Positions 18,075 through 27,571 of a stretch of DNA of 46,059 bases are shown here, piece after piece. The notes beneath the pieces are model-generated. The model was given only the letters and a program-made list of their open reading frames with translations, made no database searches and was not told the origin of the DNA. Made by a program: the position numbers and the translations under genes. The DNA lies in contig JARGNK010000041.1 in the NCBI GenBank assembly GCA_029213145.1, forward strand, positions 1 through 46,059, written 5' to 3'. Each line of letters opens with the position of its first letter. Position 1 is the stretch's first letter. The DNA is from Rubripirellula sp. (GTDB lineage: Bacteria; Planctomycetota; Planctomycetia; Pirellulales; Pirellulaceae).

Positions 18075-21029
18075 ATGGTGCTGTCGAAGCTGATGCGATA
18101 TCCCGTGATGGTCTTGTTGTGTACGTTGACCAGCTCCGCCTGTTTTGCTCAAAAGACTGTTGTTCATACGGCCGAGCAACCACTGGCGGCTTTAGAAGCT
18201 GCCAGGACGATGGCGGTTCCCGAGGGGGTTCGCGTCACTCTGTTTGCTGGTGAACCAGATGTACAGCAACCGATTGGATTCACGCTCGACGATCGCGGAC
18301 GGATGTGGGTGGTGGAAGCGTACAGCTATCCGGTTCACTCGACCGAAGGACGCGATCGGATCGTCATTTTGGAAGACTCCGATGGTGACGGACGGCATGA
18401 TCAGCGCACCGTGTTTTATGATCGCTTGAACTACGTATCTGGTATTGAAGTCGGCTTCGGTGGCGTGTGGGTGATGTCACCGCCGTTCATGTATTTCATC
18501 CCGGATAGGAACGGTGATGACATTCCAGATGCTGAACCGAAAGTTTTACTGGACGGCTTTGGGACTCATGCGAATGCTCACAACATTGCCAATGGGTTCG
18601 CCTGGGGGCCGGACGGTTGGCTTTACGCGACTCATGGGCGAACGAATTGGTCGATGATTGGCCGACCAGGTGATGATGAATCGCAACGGAGGCGGTTTGA
18701 TGGCGGCGTTTGGCGGTACCATCCGGTTCGCGATATTTGGGAACCTTACGCGGATGGGACAACGAATCCATGGGGAATTGATTGGAATGATTACGGTGAT
18801 GCGTTCGTCTGCAATTGCGTAAATCCGCATTTGTTTCAGGTCATCCAAGGAGCACATTACGAGCCTTGGCGTGGTCGTGTGAGCAGTCAATACGCTTATC
18901 AACGCATTGGAACCATCGCAGACCATTTGCACTTCGTCGGGCTGGGCAGTGTGCGGAATGGATTGGGAAGCGACGCGGAAGATGCGGCGGGCGGTGGGCA
19001 CGCGCACTGTGGCACAATGATCTATTTGGGCGACCAATTTCCGGCCAGTTACCGAAATCAACTATTCACTAACAACATTCACGGACGGAGGGTAAATAAC
19101 GATCTGCTGCGGCAGTCAGGGTCCGGTTATGTTGCCTCCCATGGGGCAGATTTGATGCGCAGTTTCGATCCTTGGTTTATGGGGGTTACGCTTGCATGCG
19201 GTCCATCTGGAGAAATCTACGTCAGCGATTGGTCGGACACTGGTGAGTGCCATAGCACTCGAAACACACGCCGTCATACCGGGCGGATTTACCGATTAAC
19301 GTATTTGCAAAATCAGTTGCCGTCGGTTGACTTGCGTGATTGCAGCAGTGACGAGTTGGTCGCTTTGCAGTTGGACGACAACGATTGGAAAGTAAGGCAT
19401 GCGAGGCGATTACTGCAGGAACGGGCTGCGGCTGGCGGAAAGATGGAAGACGTTCATCGTCAGCTTCAGTCTTTATTGCGTGATGAGAAGCGAACTGCCA
19501 AACGTCTTCGCGCTCTTTGGGCGTTGCACGTGACGGACGGTTTGCTGGATGCCGAGCTGATCGAATTGCTGGGTGACGAAGATCCGAATCTACGGCTCTG
19601 GGCGGTTACTTTTCTGTGCGAGGATCGTGATCCTCCAAGTCAGGCACTTACGCGGATCAGAAAGCTTGCACAGGATGGGGAATCACCGCGCGTTCGGTTG
19701 GCGATCGCGAGTGCATTACAGCGACTTCAATTCGAGCACGTTTGGCCGATCGCGTCCGCGCTTGCATCCCGTACTGAGGATGTGAATGATCCGAACCTGC
19801 CATTGATGGCTTGGTACGCAGTGGAGCCGTTGCTCGCCGACGCCCCCGAAAAGTTTGCAGAGTTAGCCACCGACGCTGCGATTCCGCTGGTCGCCGAAAA
19901 TATGTCACGGCGAATTACTGAATCGAGCGAGCACCGTGACAGGGGGTTGGGCCGACTGGTCACTGCCTTGCCCTCGGCTCGGCAACCCGAAGCGATCATG
20001 CAAGGGATTCTGAGGGGACTTGAAGGCCAACGACGGATAGACGTTCCTCCTGACTGGAGCAACGTCTATCCGCGTCTGCAATCTGGTGGTAATTCGGAAC
20101 GGGAGAGATTGGCGATGAGGTTGGCGATGGTTTTTCGTGATCCCGTAGCGATCGCCACGTTGAAACGCGAAATCTTCGATTCCAAATTGTCGGTTGATCG
20201 GCGCCGTTGGGCAGCAACGGCGTTAGCCGACAATGGCATTTCTGATCTGCCGGAACAGTTGCTGCGGCTGCTGGATGATCCAGACTTGCGTGAAACGAGT
20301 TTGAAAGCGTTGCGGCGTTATTCGGCGGAGGAAACGGATAGAGAGATATTGACTCGCTATGGAATCTTAACCGACACCGAGAAGCAGGCCGCGTTACAAA
20401 CCCTCGCTTCCCGCACAAATTGGGGTCAATCTTTGGTCCAAGCGATTGAGAAAGGCCGCATCAGGCCGCAGGACGTCACCGCTTTCACTGCCAGGCAACT
20501 CAAGGCGCTCGGTGACCCAGTCATCAATGAAACGTTGGGACGGCTTTGGGGTGAAGTGCGGGAGACACCATCGAACTCCGCGAAGCAGATTGTTCGTTTC
20601 AAAAAAATGCTTTCCGAGGAAACACTCGCGAATGCTGACCTCGCACGCGGTGAAGCACTGTTCGCACAGCATTGTGGTAAGTGCCATCAGTTTTTCGGGA
20701 AGGGCGGAAACGTTGGCCCCGATTTGACAGGTGCCCAGAGAACGAATCTCGATTACTTACTGGAAAACATCGTCGATCCAAGTGCCTCGGTTGCTAATGA
20801 TTACCGAATGCATGTGGTCAGGACTGTCGATGGACGCATTATCACCGGTTTGGTTGAGAGTGAATCAGACGAATTCCTCACGGTGGTTTACGGCTCCGAG
20901 CGAGTCGTCATTCCAAAGGACGAAATCGAAGAGCGAAAGGCGGCAGATATTTCGGTCATGCCGAACGGTTTGCTCGAGCCGCTCAGCGAACGAGAAGTTC
21001 GCGATCTGTTCGGATATTTGCAAAAGTAG
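18075..21029 (+). CDS. PVC-type membrane-bound dehydrogenase with HEAT repeats and C-terminal cytochrome c
   Basis: This 984-residue exported protein has a signal peptide (MVLSKLMRYPVMVLLCTLTS..., cleavage near SACFA-Q). Residues about 45-420 form the beta-propeller 'membrane-bound dehydrogenase' domain typical of Planctomycetes and Verrucomicrobia (EGVRVTLFAGEPDVQQPIGF, DDRGRMWVVEAYSYP, GPDGWLYATHG, FDPWFMGVTLACGPSGEIYVSDW). Residues about 420-840 contain HEAT-like helical repeats. The C-terminus is a PVC-type heme domain with CGKCH (Cys867, Cys870, His871), GPDLTGA and NIVDPSA. It probably oxidises a sugar or alcohol in the periplasm and passes electrons to the heme. ATG 18075 was chosen; ATG 18093 is possible. 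Confidence 0.92.
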   Translation: MVLSKLMRYPVMVLLCTLTSSACFAQKTVVHTAEQPLAALEAARTMAVPEGVRVTLFAGEPDVQQPIGFTLDDRGRMWVVEAYSYPVHSTEGRDRIVILEDSDGDGRHDQRTVFYDRLNYVSGIEVGFGGVWVMSPPFMYFIPDRNGDDIPDAEPKVLLDGFGTHANAHNIANGFAWGPDGWLYATHGRTNWSMIGRPGDDESQRRRFDGGVWRYHPVRDIWEPYADGTTNPWGIDWNDYGDAFVCNCVNPHLFQVIQGAHYEPWRGRVSSQYAYQRIGTIADHLHFVGLGSVRNGLGSDAEDAAGGGHAHCGTMIYLGDQFPASYRNQLFTNNIHGRRVNNDLLRQSGSGYVASHGADLMRSFDPWFMGVTLACGPSGEIYVSDWSDTGECHSTRNTRRHTGRIYRLTYLQNQLPSVDLRDCSSDELVALQLDDNDWKVRHARRLLQERAAAGGKMEDVHRQLQSLLRDEKRTAKRLRALWALHVTDGLLDAELIELLGDEDPNLRLWAVTFLCEDRDPPSQALTRIRKLAQDGESPRVRLAIASALQRLQFEHVWPIASALASRTEDVNDPNLPLMAWYAVEPLLADAPEKFAELATDAAIPLVAENMSRRITESSEHRDRGLGRLVTALPSARQPEAIMQGILRGLEGQRRIDVPPDWSNVYPRLQSGGNSERERLAMRLAMVFRDPVAIATLKREIFDSKLSVDRRRWAATALADNGISDLPEQLLRLLDDPDLRETSLKALRRYSAEETDREILTRYGILTDTEKQAALQTLASRTNWGQSLVQAIEKGRIRPQDVTAFTARQLKALGDPVINETLGRLWGEVRETPSNSAKQIVRFKKMLSEETLANADLARGEALFAQHCGKCHQFFGKGGNVGPDLTGAQRTNLDYLLENIVDPSASVANDYRMHVVRTVDGRIITGLVESESDEFLTVVYGSERVVIPKDEIEERKAADISVMPNGLLEPLSEREVRDLFGYLQK

Positions 21030-21142
21030 GGCGAGTTGATGGTTGCCAGTGGCGGTCAGGCAGAATAGCTTTCGTGGTAGTAATTCTGGGCATTAACAGG
21101 AAGCACCCCATTTTCTCCATCGAACGCCGCGTACCAACTACC

Positions 21143-22510
21143 ATGAAATTCCGATTTTGTTTTTTGTTGACCGGTCTGCTGGCCTGTTCAATTTTCAGTG
21201 AAACGCAAGCGAAAGCGGGGCAGCCCAACATCGTCCTGATCATTTCGGATGATCAAGCCTGGACTGATTACGGCTTCATGGGGCATCCAACCATCAAGAC
21301 TCCCAACCTTGATCAGCTCGCTAAAGAAAGTGCTGTGTTTCGGCGAGGCTATGTCCCGACAGCCCTGTGCCGGCCGTCGCTGGCAACCCTGATGACCGGG
21401 CATTACGCATCGGTGCATGGCGTCACGGGCAACGACCCGTCACCGAAATACGCGGAGCGAAATTCGGAGCTTTACAATCAGCGGCGGGCACAATTGATCT
21501 CCTACCTGGACCGTTTCGAGACCGTCCCAAAACTACTCGGGGATCAGGGTTATCTGAGTCACCAAAGCGGAAAGTTTTGGGAGGGAAGTTTTGCCAATGG
21601 CGGTTTTACAAACGGCATGACCCGCGGATTTCCGAAACCAGGTGGACGGCATGGCGATGATGGATTGAAAATTGGCCGCGATGGAATGGAACCGATCGCG
21701 GAATTTGTCGAAGACGCCGCCGCAAAGAAAAAGCCATTCTTCCTTTGGTATGCACCGTTCCTGCCCCACACACCACACAATCCACCGAAACGCTTATTGG
21801 AAAAATACCAGCGTCCCGATCGGCCTGTGACGGTTGCCAAGTATTACGCGATGTGTGATTGGTTTGACGAAACCTGTGGCCAACTGCTGGATATCTTGGA
21901 TCAGAACGATCAACGTGAGAATACGCTGATCGTTTATGTGACCGACAATGGATGGATTCAAAACCCCGAACGCAATGGGTACGCGCCACGATCCAAGCAA
22001 ACTCCGTATGAAGGGGGTGTGAGAACGCCAATCATGTACAGTTGGCCGGGCGTGATTCCTCCCGGCGAGCGAAGTGAGGTTGTTAGCAGTATCGATATCG
22101 TCCCGACGATGTTGGCTGCCGCGGATGCAAAAATGCCGGCAAATTTACCTGGGTTGAATTTGTTGCCCGAGCTCAAGTCGGAGGATCCAATTGAGCGGGA
22201 GCGGATTTTCGGCGAGAGTTTCGCGCATGACATCGCGGACATTGAAGATCCTGAAAAAACATTGCTCTTTCGTTGGGTAATTGAGGGGAAATGGAAATTG
22301 TTGCTGACGTATGATGGCGAAGTGAATCGCTACGCCAGCACCCATCCGCGTGATGAAAAGCGACCTCAGTTGTTTGATCTACTCGCAGATCCAGAGGAAT
22401 CGACGAACCAAGCGGCAGCGAATCCCGTGGTGGTCGCCCGACTGGCAAAGGAGATCGCGCAGTGGTACCCAGTTAAATCTCGCAAAACCTTGACGACATT
22501 CGAGCCGTAA
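21143..22510 (+). CDS. Sulfatase (family S1), variant FGly motif
   Basis: This 455-residue exported sulfatase has a signal peptide (MKFRFCFLLTGLLACSIFS...). Metal-binding ISDDQ (Asp36, Asp37) and VTDNG are present, and the product of the chain shows the usual KQTPYEGGVRTPIM region. The Cys to be converted to formylglycine is Cys76 in CRPSL (76-80); the classical motif is CxPxR, so the Arg is replaced by Leu80. The rest of the signature (ATLMTGHYAS) is normal. I chose ATG 21143 because it gives a signal peptide at once; a GTG at 21074 would add 23 atypical residues. It follows the dehydrogenase gene by 113 bp. The substrate is likely a sulfated polysaccharide. Confidence 0.92.
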   Translation: MKFRFCFLLTGLLACSIFSETQAKAGQPNIVLIISDDQAWTDYGFMGHPTIKTPNLDQLAKESAVFRRGYVPTALCRPSLATLMTGHYASVHGVTGNDPSPKYAERNSELYNQRRAQLISYLDRFETVPKLLGDQGYLSHQSGKFWEGSFANGGFTNGMTRGFPKPGGRHGDDGLKIGRDGMEPIAEFVEDAAAKKKPFFLWYAPFLPHTPHNPPKRLLEKYQRPDRPVTVAKYYAMCDWFDETCGQLLDILDQNDQRENTLIVYVTDNGWIQNPERNGYAPRSKQTPYEGGVRTPIMYSWPGVIPPGERSEVVSSIDIVPTMLAAADAKMPANLPGLNLLPELKSEDPIERERIFGESFAHDIADIEDPEKTLLFRWVIEGKWKLLLTYDGEVNRYASTHPRDEKRPQLFDLLADPEESTNQAAANPVVVARLAKEIAQWYPVKSRKTLTTFEP

Positions 22511-22600
22511 GATTCTCGCGGGGATCATCGCAGTCATTTTGTTCTTGCCGGTGTTAGGGACCCAACTCGGAAAGCTTGAGCGGACATTTGCACTTTTAGA

Positions 22601-22627
22601 GCTGTTAGCACTGGAAGTGCTTGCAGC
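22601..22627. terminator. Imperfect hairpin downstream of the sulfatase gene
   Basis: GCTGTTAGCACT (22601-22612) can pair with AGTGCTTGCAGC (22616-22627) with a GGA loop and a two-base internal mismatch. It lies 90 bp after the sulfatase stop and could end that transcript. No T-run follows, so an intrinsic terminator is only a guess. Confidence 0.3.
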
Positions 22628-22778
22628 GGTGTGGGACGGTACGTCAGCATGAGCCCGCGAGCGGCGGTAGCTCGCGTTTGGTGGTGCTGCTTCCCGAGGC
22701 GATAAGGTTGCTTAGGTCGTTGCAATCGCCACTTCTGGTACACTGCCGCCACGAATCCATTTGGAAAGCTGTAAGATT

Positions 22779-23894
22779 ATGGTCAATCGCCAGTCGAGTG
22801 GAGTGACGGTGTCGCTACGAGGGATCGGTACAAGCGTCCCCCAGCACAGCGTGGACACCCCTGTGAGCGCGGAATTCGCGGCACATTCTCTTTGTGTTGG
22901 CAACAGCTTTGACCGCAAAGTCAAAGCGTTATACCGTCGTTCCGGCATCGAACGTCGTGGCAGTGTGCTGCTTGACGAGGACCCGGGATCCGAGTTGCGG
23001 GAACATGTTTTTTATCCACCGGCCGAAACTGACCAAGATCGAGGGCCGAGCACCAAGGTGCGAAACGATCGGTTCGCGATAGAAGCGCCCCGTTTGGCCA
23101 GGGATTCAGCATCGCACGCCCTTGCCTCGGCAGGCACGAAGCCGGACGAGATTACCCATTTAGTGACGGTTTGTTGTACCGGTTTTTTTGCTCCAGGAAT
23201 CGACATCTCCTTGATCGAGGATCTCGGACTGCCGGCGACAACGCAACGTTTGCAAATCGGCTTCATGGGGTGTCATGCCGCGATTAATGGGCTGCGTGCA
23301 GCCGAGGGACTGGTGGCTGCTAATCCCAATGCCAAAGTTTTGATGGTTTGCGTGGAGCTTTGTAGCTTGCATTTGCAATACGGAATGGATGCTGACCGAA
23401 TCGTCAGTAATTCGCTATTTGCCGATGGGGCTTCCGCCGCTGTGATCAGCGCGGGCAACGGAAGGCGAGATTGTGGTGAATTAGTTGGAACCGGTTCCTA
23501 TTTGATGCCGGATAGTCGTGATGCGATGACTTGGCGGGTTGCCGATCACGGCTTTGAGATGACGCTCTCTGCCATGGTTCCAAATCTGATTGAGCAGCAC
23601 TTGGTTTCTTTCTTAGATCCGTGGTTGTCGGAGCAGGGTGAATCGATCGAGTCAATTGGTGGGTGGGCAGTGCACCCGGGCGGACCGCGAATCGTGTCGG
23701 CAGTTCAAGCCGCACTTGGGCTGACCGAGCAAGATCTGCGCATTCCTCGCGAAGTGTTGAAGCAACACGGAAATATGTCCTCCGCGACCATGCTCTTTAT
23801 TCTGAACAAGTTCCAGCAAAACTCGCAGCCGAAGCCCTGGCTTTTGATGGGTTTCGGTCCTGGCTTGGAAATCGAAGTTGCGCTGGTGCGTTAG
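22779..23894 (+). CDS. Type III polyketide synthase (chalcone/stilbene synthase family)
   Basis: This 371-residue thiolase-fold enzyme extends an acyl-CoA with malonyl-CoA to a polyketide or alkyl-pyrone/resorcinol. The catalytic triad is complete: Cys165 in GFMGCHAAINGLR, His299 in VHPGGPRIV and Asn332 in HGNMSSAT, at nearly the positions of plant chalcone synthase. The C-terminal MGFGPGLEIE loop is also typical. FabH was considered, but the GFGPGL loop and Cys context favour type III PKS. I chose ATG 22779, preceded by GGAAAG; a TTG at 22761 is in frame. No methyltransferase or oxidase partner lies next to it; the next gene is selB. Confidence 0.92.
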   Translation: MVNRQSSGVTVSLRGIGTSVPQHSVDTPVSAEFAAHSLCVGNSFDRKVKALYRRSGIERRGSVLLDEDPGSELREHVFYPPAETDQDRGPSTKVRNDRFAIEAPRLARDSASHALASAGTKPDEITHLVTVCCTGFFAPGIDISLIEDLGLPATTQRLQIGFMGCHAAINGLRAAEGLVAANPNAKVLMVCVELCSLHLQYGMDADRIVSNSLFADGASAAVISAGNGRRDCGELVGTGSYLMPDSRDAMTWRVADHGFEMTLSAMVPNLIEQHLVSFLDPWLSEQGESIESIGGWAVHPGGPRIVSAVQAALGLTEQDLRIPREVLKQHGNMSSATMLFILNKFQQNSQPKPWLLMGFGPGLEIEVALVR

Positions 23895-24257
23895 CGAGAC
23901 AACATTTTGTTTCCGGAAAGCTTCGGCGATCGAATGAATCGGCGTCGCTTGGTTGATGTGACCGCGAATTGCATGGCGGCTAGGTGGGTAAATACGACTT
24001 TCACTGATTGCGATGGATGGTCGAATCGAGGATGATTAGGCGAGTCATGGAGTGGACCTGAATTGTCAACGAGTGTGACCGGGATCTGCTGAGCGTGTTT
24101 TCTGACGCTGACCGTAGGAAAGAACCGGCGTCTTTTGTTTCGGGCTTTGGTTGAAGCCAAGCTGGTTGAAGCCAAGGTTCGGGGGCGGAACGGATCGCTC
24201 AAAGTCCTCACACTTTACTGTTCCTCTGAAGTTTAATCCTCTGAATCGATCGGACGT
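23895..24257. other. Intergenic region before selB
   Basis: About 360 bp precede selB and should hold the sel operon promoter. I looked for a tRNA-Sec gene (long acceptor arm, TCA anticodon) and found none. A 14-bp direct repeat TGGTTGAAGCCAAG occurs at 24148-24161 and 24163-24176; each copy also contains short inverted arms TTGG...CCAA. Confidence 0.5.
24148..24176. repeat. Two copies of TGGTTGAAGCCAAG, 15-bp period
   Basis: The two 14-bp copies are identical and lie about 80 bp before the selB start. Their position is suitable for a regulator-binding site, but nothing else supports that. Confidence 0.6.
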
Positions 24258-26180
24258 ATGAATTACACGATCGTTGGCGTCATCGGTCATATCGATCACG
24301 GCAAGACTTCGCTTGTCGCAGCGCTGAGTGGTGTCGATACCGATACGCATCCGGAGGAGAAACGCCGCGGGATCACGATCGATCTGGGATTTGCATCGTA
24401 CACCGACCAAGATGACCAGTTTGCATTGATTGATGCACCGGGGCACCAAAAATACATTGGGAATTTGTTGGCGGGAGTCTCTGCCGTCGATATCGGTTTG
24501 TTGGTTGTTGCGGCGGACCAAGGTATCCAAGCACAAACGCTTGAGCATGCTGCGATTCTACAATCCTTGGGCGTCAAAACTCTCGTTGTGGCGATGTCGC
24601 GTGTTGATTTGGTGGATCAAACGACGCGAGATCAATTGGCTGAGGAGCTGGACTTTTTTCTTGCCGAGTTTGGATTTCACGATATCCCCCAGATTCAATT
24701 GTCAGTCGTTACCGGCGAAGGATTGGAATCTTTAAAAGATCAGCTACGCGAGTTGGCACGCACTACCGAGCGATCCCAACAAGGGCCGTTTCGAATGCCA
24801 ATAGACCGGGTCTTTACGATCGAGGGACGCGGTTGTGTCATTGCTGGCACGCCGTGGAGTGGTTCGGTCAAGTTAGGTGATCAAGTCGAGTTGGTGCGTA
24901 GCGGCCAAACAGCTAGGGTCCGTGAATTGGAGGTTCATGGGCAGGACGTGCAGGAATCGCAAGTTGGAATGCGGACGGCGATTAATCTGGCAGGAATCTC
25001 GTCGGCTGATTTGGAACGCGGTGATGAAATTGTCACGCCGGATTCACATCAGGGGCATACGCGGTTCATCGTAGAGCTGACTCTGTTTTCCGACGCAGCG
25101 GATCTCAAGTGCCCTGCGACAATTCAATGGCATACAGCAGCCACGTCCTGCGAGGCGACGATTCGAGGGATTCGCCATCTTGCTGCGGGGGAAAGTTCGA
25201 TTGTCGTGGTGGACGCAGAGGTGCCGGTTGTTTCGACGTTTGCCCAGCCTTGTCTGTTTCGCAAGCCTTATCCGGTTGGTTCCTTTGCGGGCGGTCGGGT
25301 TTTAGCTGCGCTGGATCGGTCCGATCGGAAGATGAATCGACTGTTGCAAATGGGGCGACAATTGGCTGCCGGAAACGCGGCCGAACGACTTGCCGCTTGG
25401 GTCGAATTCCGTGGCGAACTAAGCCCCGACGCTGCCTGGCTGCATTTGCAGTTGGGAATATCACCGACCGAACAGGCCGATGCGGTTCTCGCTTGCCTGG
25501 AACAGGAAGCGGTTGCAGAATGCTTAGAAGGTCGGCTGTTATCTGGTGAAATCCTACAGCGGACTCGGCGCCGGGTGATCGATTTGCTGACCGCTCAGAT
25601 GGATTCCGGAGAGGACGCTTGGATCGCGGAGGATGCCGTCCTGCGACGGGCCGCGGCGGGGGTGTCCAAGCCGGTTGTGGCACGAATCATTCAGCAAGTA
25701 ATCGACGACAAAGCGATTGTGAGATTCAACTCGCTGCTAGCGCTGGCATCTGAATCGACGGTGTTGTCGAAAAAACAACGAGCCAAGATGGAGCGGATTC
25801 TCGGGCTATACAAACAGAACCGAACTCCTCCGACGATGAAGGAGTTAGCCCAGCAAACCGAGAGTACAATTGATTCAGTGACCTCTTTGGTGCGTTTTGC
25901 CAGTGAGCAAAAAATCTTGTTGGAGATTGGTAACGATCTGTTCATCGCTAGCGAGACAATGGCAGAACTCGGACGTGAATTACGGGATTTATTTGAGAAT
26001 GGCCCTCAGTCCGTTGCAGCCATACGAGACCACTGGGCCGTGACGCGAAAGCATGCGATTCCTCTGCTTGAGTATTGTGACCGATCGGGAATCACTGTTC
26101 GTGAGGGAGATGCCCGATTGGCTGGGCCTGCGATGGCTGAAATGTGCGACGAAGATCGGGTGAAGGAAGATTCAACTTGA
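24258..26180 (+). CDS. selB: Selenocysteine-specific elongation factor SelB
   Basis: This 640-residue GTPase delivers selenocysteyl-tRNA to the ribosome at UGA codons with a SECIS element. G1 is GHIDHGKT (residues 10-17), the effector region contains RRGITIDLGF, G3 is DAPGH (59-63) and the G4 position reads SRVD instead of the usual NKxD or TKxD. EF-Tu-like beta domains follow (RVFTIEGRGCVIAGTPWSG). Residues from about 370 form winged-helix domains expected to bind SECIS RNA (RTPPTMKELAQQTES, EYCDRSGITVREGD). The stop overlaps the selA start by 4 bp. ATG 24258 gives the usual N-terminus. Confidence 0.96.
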   Translation: MNYTIVGVIGHIDHGKTSLVAALSGVDTDTHPEEKRRGITIDLGFASYTDQDDQFALIDAPGHQKYIGNLLAGVSAVDIGLLVVAADQGIQAQTLEHAAILQSLGVKTLVVAMSRVDLVDQTTRDQLAEELDFFLAEFGFHDIPQIQLSVVTGEGLESLKDQLRELARTTERSQQGPFRMPIDRVFTIEGRGCVIAGTPWSGSVKLGDQVELVRSGQTARVRELEVHGQDVQESQVGMRTAINLAGISSADLERGDEIVTPDSHQGHTRFIVELTLFSDAADLKCPATIQWHTAATSCEATIRGIRHLAAGESSIVVVDAEVPVVSTFAQPCLFRKPYPVGSFAGGRVLAALDRSDRKMNRLLQMGRQLAAGNAAERLAAWVEFRGELSPDAAWLHLQLGISPTEQADAVLACLEQEAVAECLEGRLLSGEILQRTRRRVIDLLTAQMDSGEDAWIAEDAVLRRAAAGVSKPVVARIIQQVIDDKAIVRFNSLLALASESTVLSKKQRAKMERILGLYKQNRTPPTMKELAQQTESTIDSVTSLVRFASEQKILLEIGNDLFIASETMAELGRELRDLFENGPQSVAAIRDHWAVTRKHAIPLLEYCDRSGITVREGDARLAGPAMAEMCDEDRVKEDST

Positions 26181-27571
26181 GCAAAACAGACAAACTGCGA
26201 GCGTTGCCTTCCGTTGATGAAGTGCTTCGCAGCCCTGGCCTGGCAGGATTACGAGACCGATTGCCGCATCGACGTTTAAGTCAATGGGCGAAGGAATCGA
26301 TCCAGTTTTGCCGTGATGAAATCCTAGCCGGTAAGGTGGATCAAAATGACGCATGGTTGCGGCAGATTGTGCACTTGATCGAACGTCGGCAGCAGGCCGA
26401 TAGCGGGCAAGCGATTCAACAGGTGATTAACGGAACAGGAGTTGTGTTGCATACCAACCTTGGTCGTGCTCCGTTGGCTAAAGCGGCCATCAAGCGGATG
26501 GAGCAGGCGACCGGGTATGCAAATATCGAACTTGATCTTGAATCGGGGCGGCGAAGCAAACGTGGGGCCCGAGTGGCGAGAATGCTCGCTCAATTGGTCG
26601 GCGCTGAGGACGCGGTGATTGTTAATAACTGCGCAGCGGCAACCATGCTCGTCTTGCAAGCGACCGCTTTTGGCAAAGAGGTCATCGTTTCTCGTGGGCA
26701 GTTAGTGGAAATTGGCGGCGGCTTTCGATTGCCTGATGTGTTTGTCGCATCTGGTGTCAAGCTTCGTGAAGTGGGGACGACCAATCGCACCTATCTGCGA
26801 GACTATGAAGCGGCGATGGGGGAGCAGACCGGCGCTGTGATCCGAGTGCACCGCAGCAATTTCCAGCAGAGTGGATTTGTGACAGAGCCGAGCATCGACG
26901 AAATGGCCGCTTTGGATCGCCCGGAAAATGTACCTGTGATTGATGATTTAGGGAGTGGGTGTATCGCGGACCTGGCTGCATTGGGGCTAGCCGAACCGAC
27001 CGTTTCGGCAAGCGTTGCTTGCGGAACCGAATTGACGCTGTTCAGTGGTGATAAATTGTTTGGAGGACCCCAGTGTGGCATGATTGTTGGTCGTAAACGC
27101 TGGATCGATCCGATTCGTAAGAGTCCGATGATGCGAGCGATGAGAGTCGATAAGTTGACGCTTGCTGCATTAGAAGCAACGGTGGAGATTCACCTGGCGG
27201 GCAGGGCAATGGACGAGTTGCCTGTGCTGCGAATGCTGGCGGCCGATCCTCAATCGCTTCGTGATCGATGTGAAAAATTAATACAAACGTTGCCCGATCA
27301 GCGCTGCATCGATGTCGTGTCGTGCGAATCTCCTGTGGGTGGTGGCGCAATTCCCGGGGCTACCCGACCCGGGTTTGCGTTGAAGGTTTATGGCAGGAAT
27401 GCAAACCGCGTTGCCAGAATGCTGCGTGAAGGGAATCCTGCGGTTCAGACTCGGGTAACTGATGATGCGGTTTGGGTAGACGTTAGGACGATAGCGACCG
27501 AGGAAATGGAAAATTTGCGTCAGCGATTGGCGGATGTCTTAGGTCAGGTTGAGGTCGAGTCGGACGAATGA
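26177..27571 (+). CDS. selA: L-seryl-tRNA(Sec) selenium transferase SelA
   Basis: This 464-residue PLP enzyme turns Ser-tRNA(Sec) into Sec-tRNA(Sec) using selenophosphate. Family motifs are NGTGVVLHTNLGRAPL, NIELDLESGRRSKRG, NNCAAATMLVLQA, DDLGSGC and the PLP lysine Lys293 in FSGDKLFGGPQCG. I chose the TTG at 26177: it overlaps the selB stop (TTGA), has AAGGAAG (26063+100, i.e. 26163-26169) 7 nt upstream and gives MSKTDKLRALPSVDEVL, which matches the family N-terminus and length. A GTG at 26144 inside selB is the alternative. The stop overlaps the selD start (ATGA), indicating translational coupling. Confidence 0.96.
   Translation: MSKTDKLRALPSVDEVLRSPGLAGLRDRLPHRRLSQWAKESIQFCRDEILAGKVDQNDAWLRQIVHLIERRQQADSGQAIQQVINGTGVVLHTNLGRAPLAKAAIKRMEQATGYANIELDLESGRRSKRGARVARMLAQLVGAEDAVIVNNCAAATMLVLQATAFGKEVIVSRGQLVEIGGGFRLPDVFVASGVKLREVGTTNRTYLRDYEAAMGEQTGAVIRVHRSNFQQSGFVTEPSIDEMAALDRPENVPVIDDLGSGCIADLAALGLAEPTVSASVACGTELTLFSGDKLFGGPQCGMIVGRKRWIDPIRKSPMMRAMRVDKLTLAALEATVEIHLAGRAMDELPVLRMLAADPQSLRDRCEKLIQTLPDQRCIDVVSCESPVGGGAIPGATRPGFALKVYGRNANRVARMLREGNPAVQTRVTDDAVWVDVRTIATEEMENLRQRLADVLGQVEVESDE

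Noticed and set aside
23895..24257. Possible tRNA-Sec gene next to selB
   Set aside because: No 90-100 nt cloverleaf with TCA anticodon or T-loop GTTCGA-type sequence could be found.
25105..25683. 192-codon minus-strand frame inside selB
   Set aside because: It lies entirely within the well-supported selB gene; its Arg/Pro-rich composition is that of an antisense shadow.
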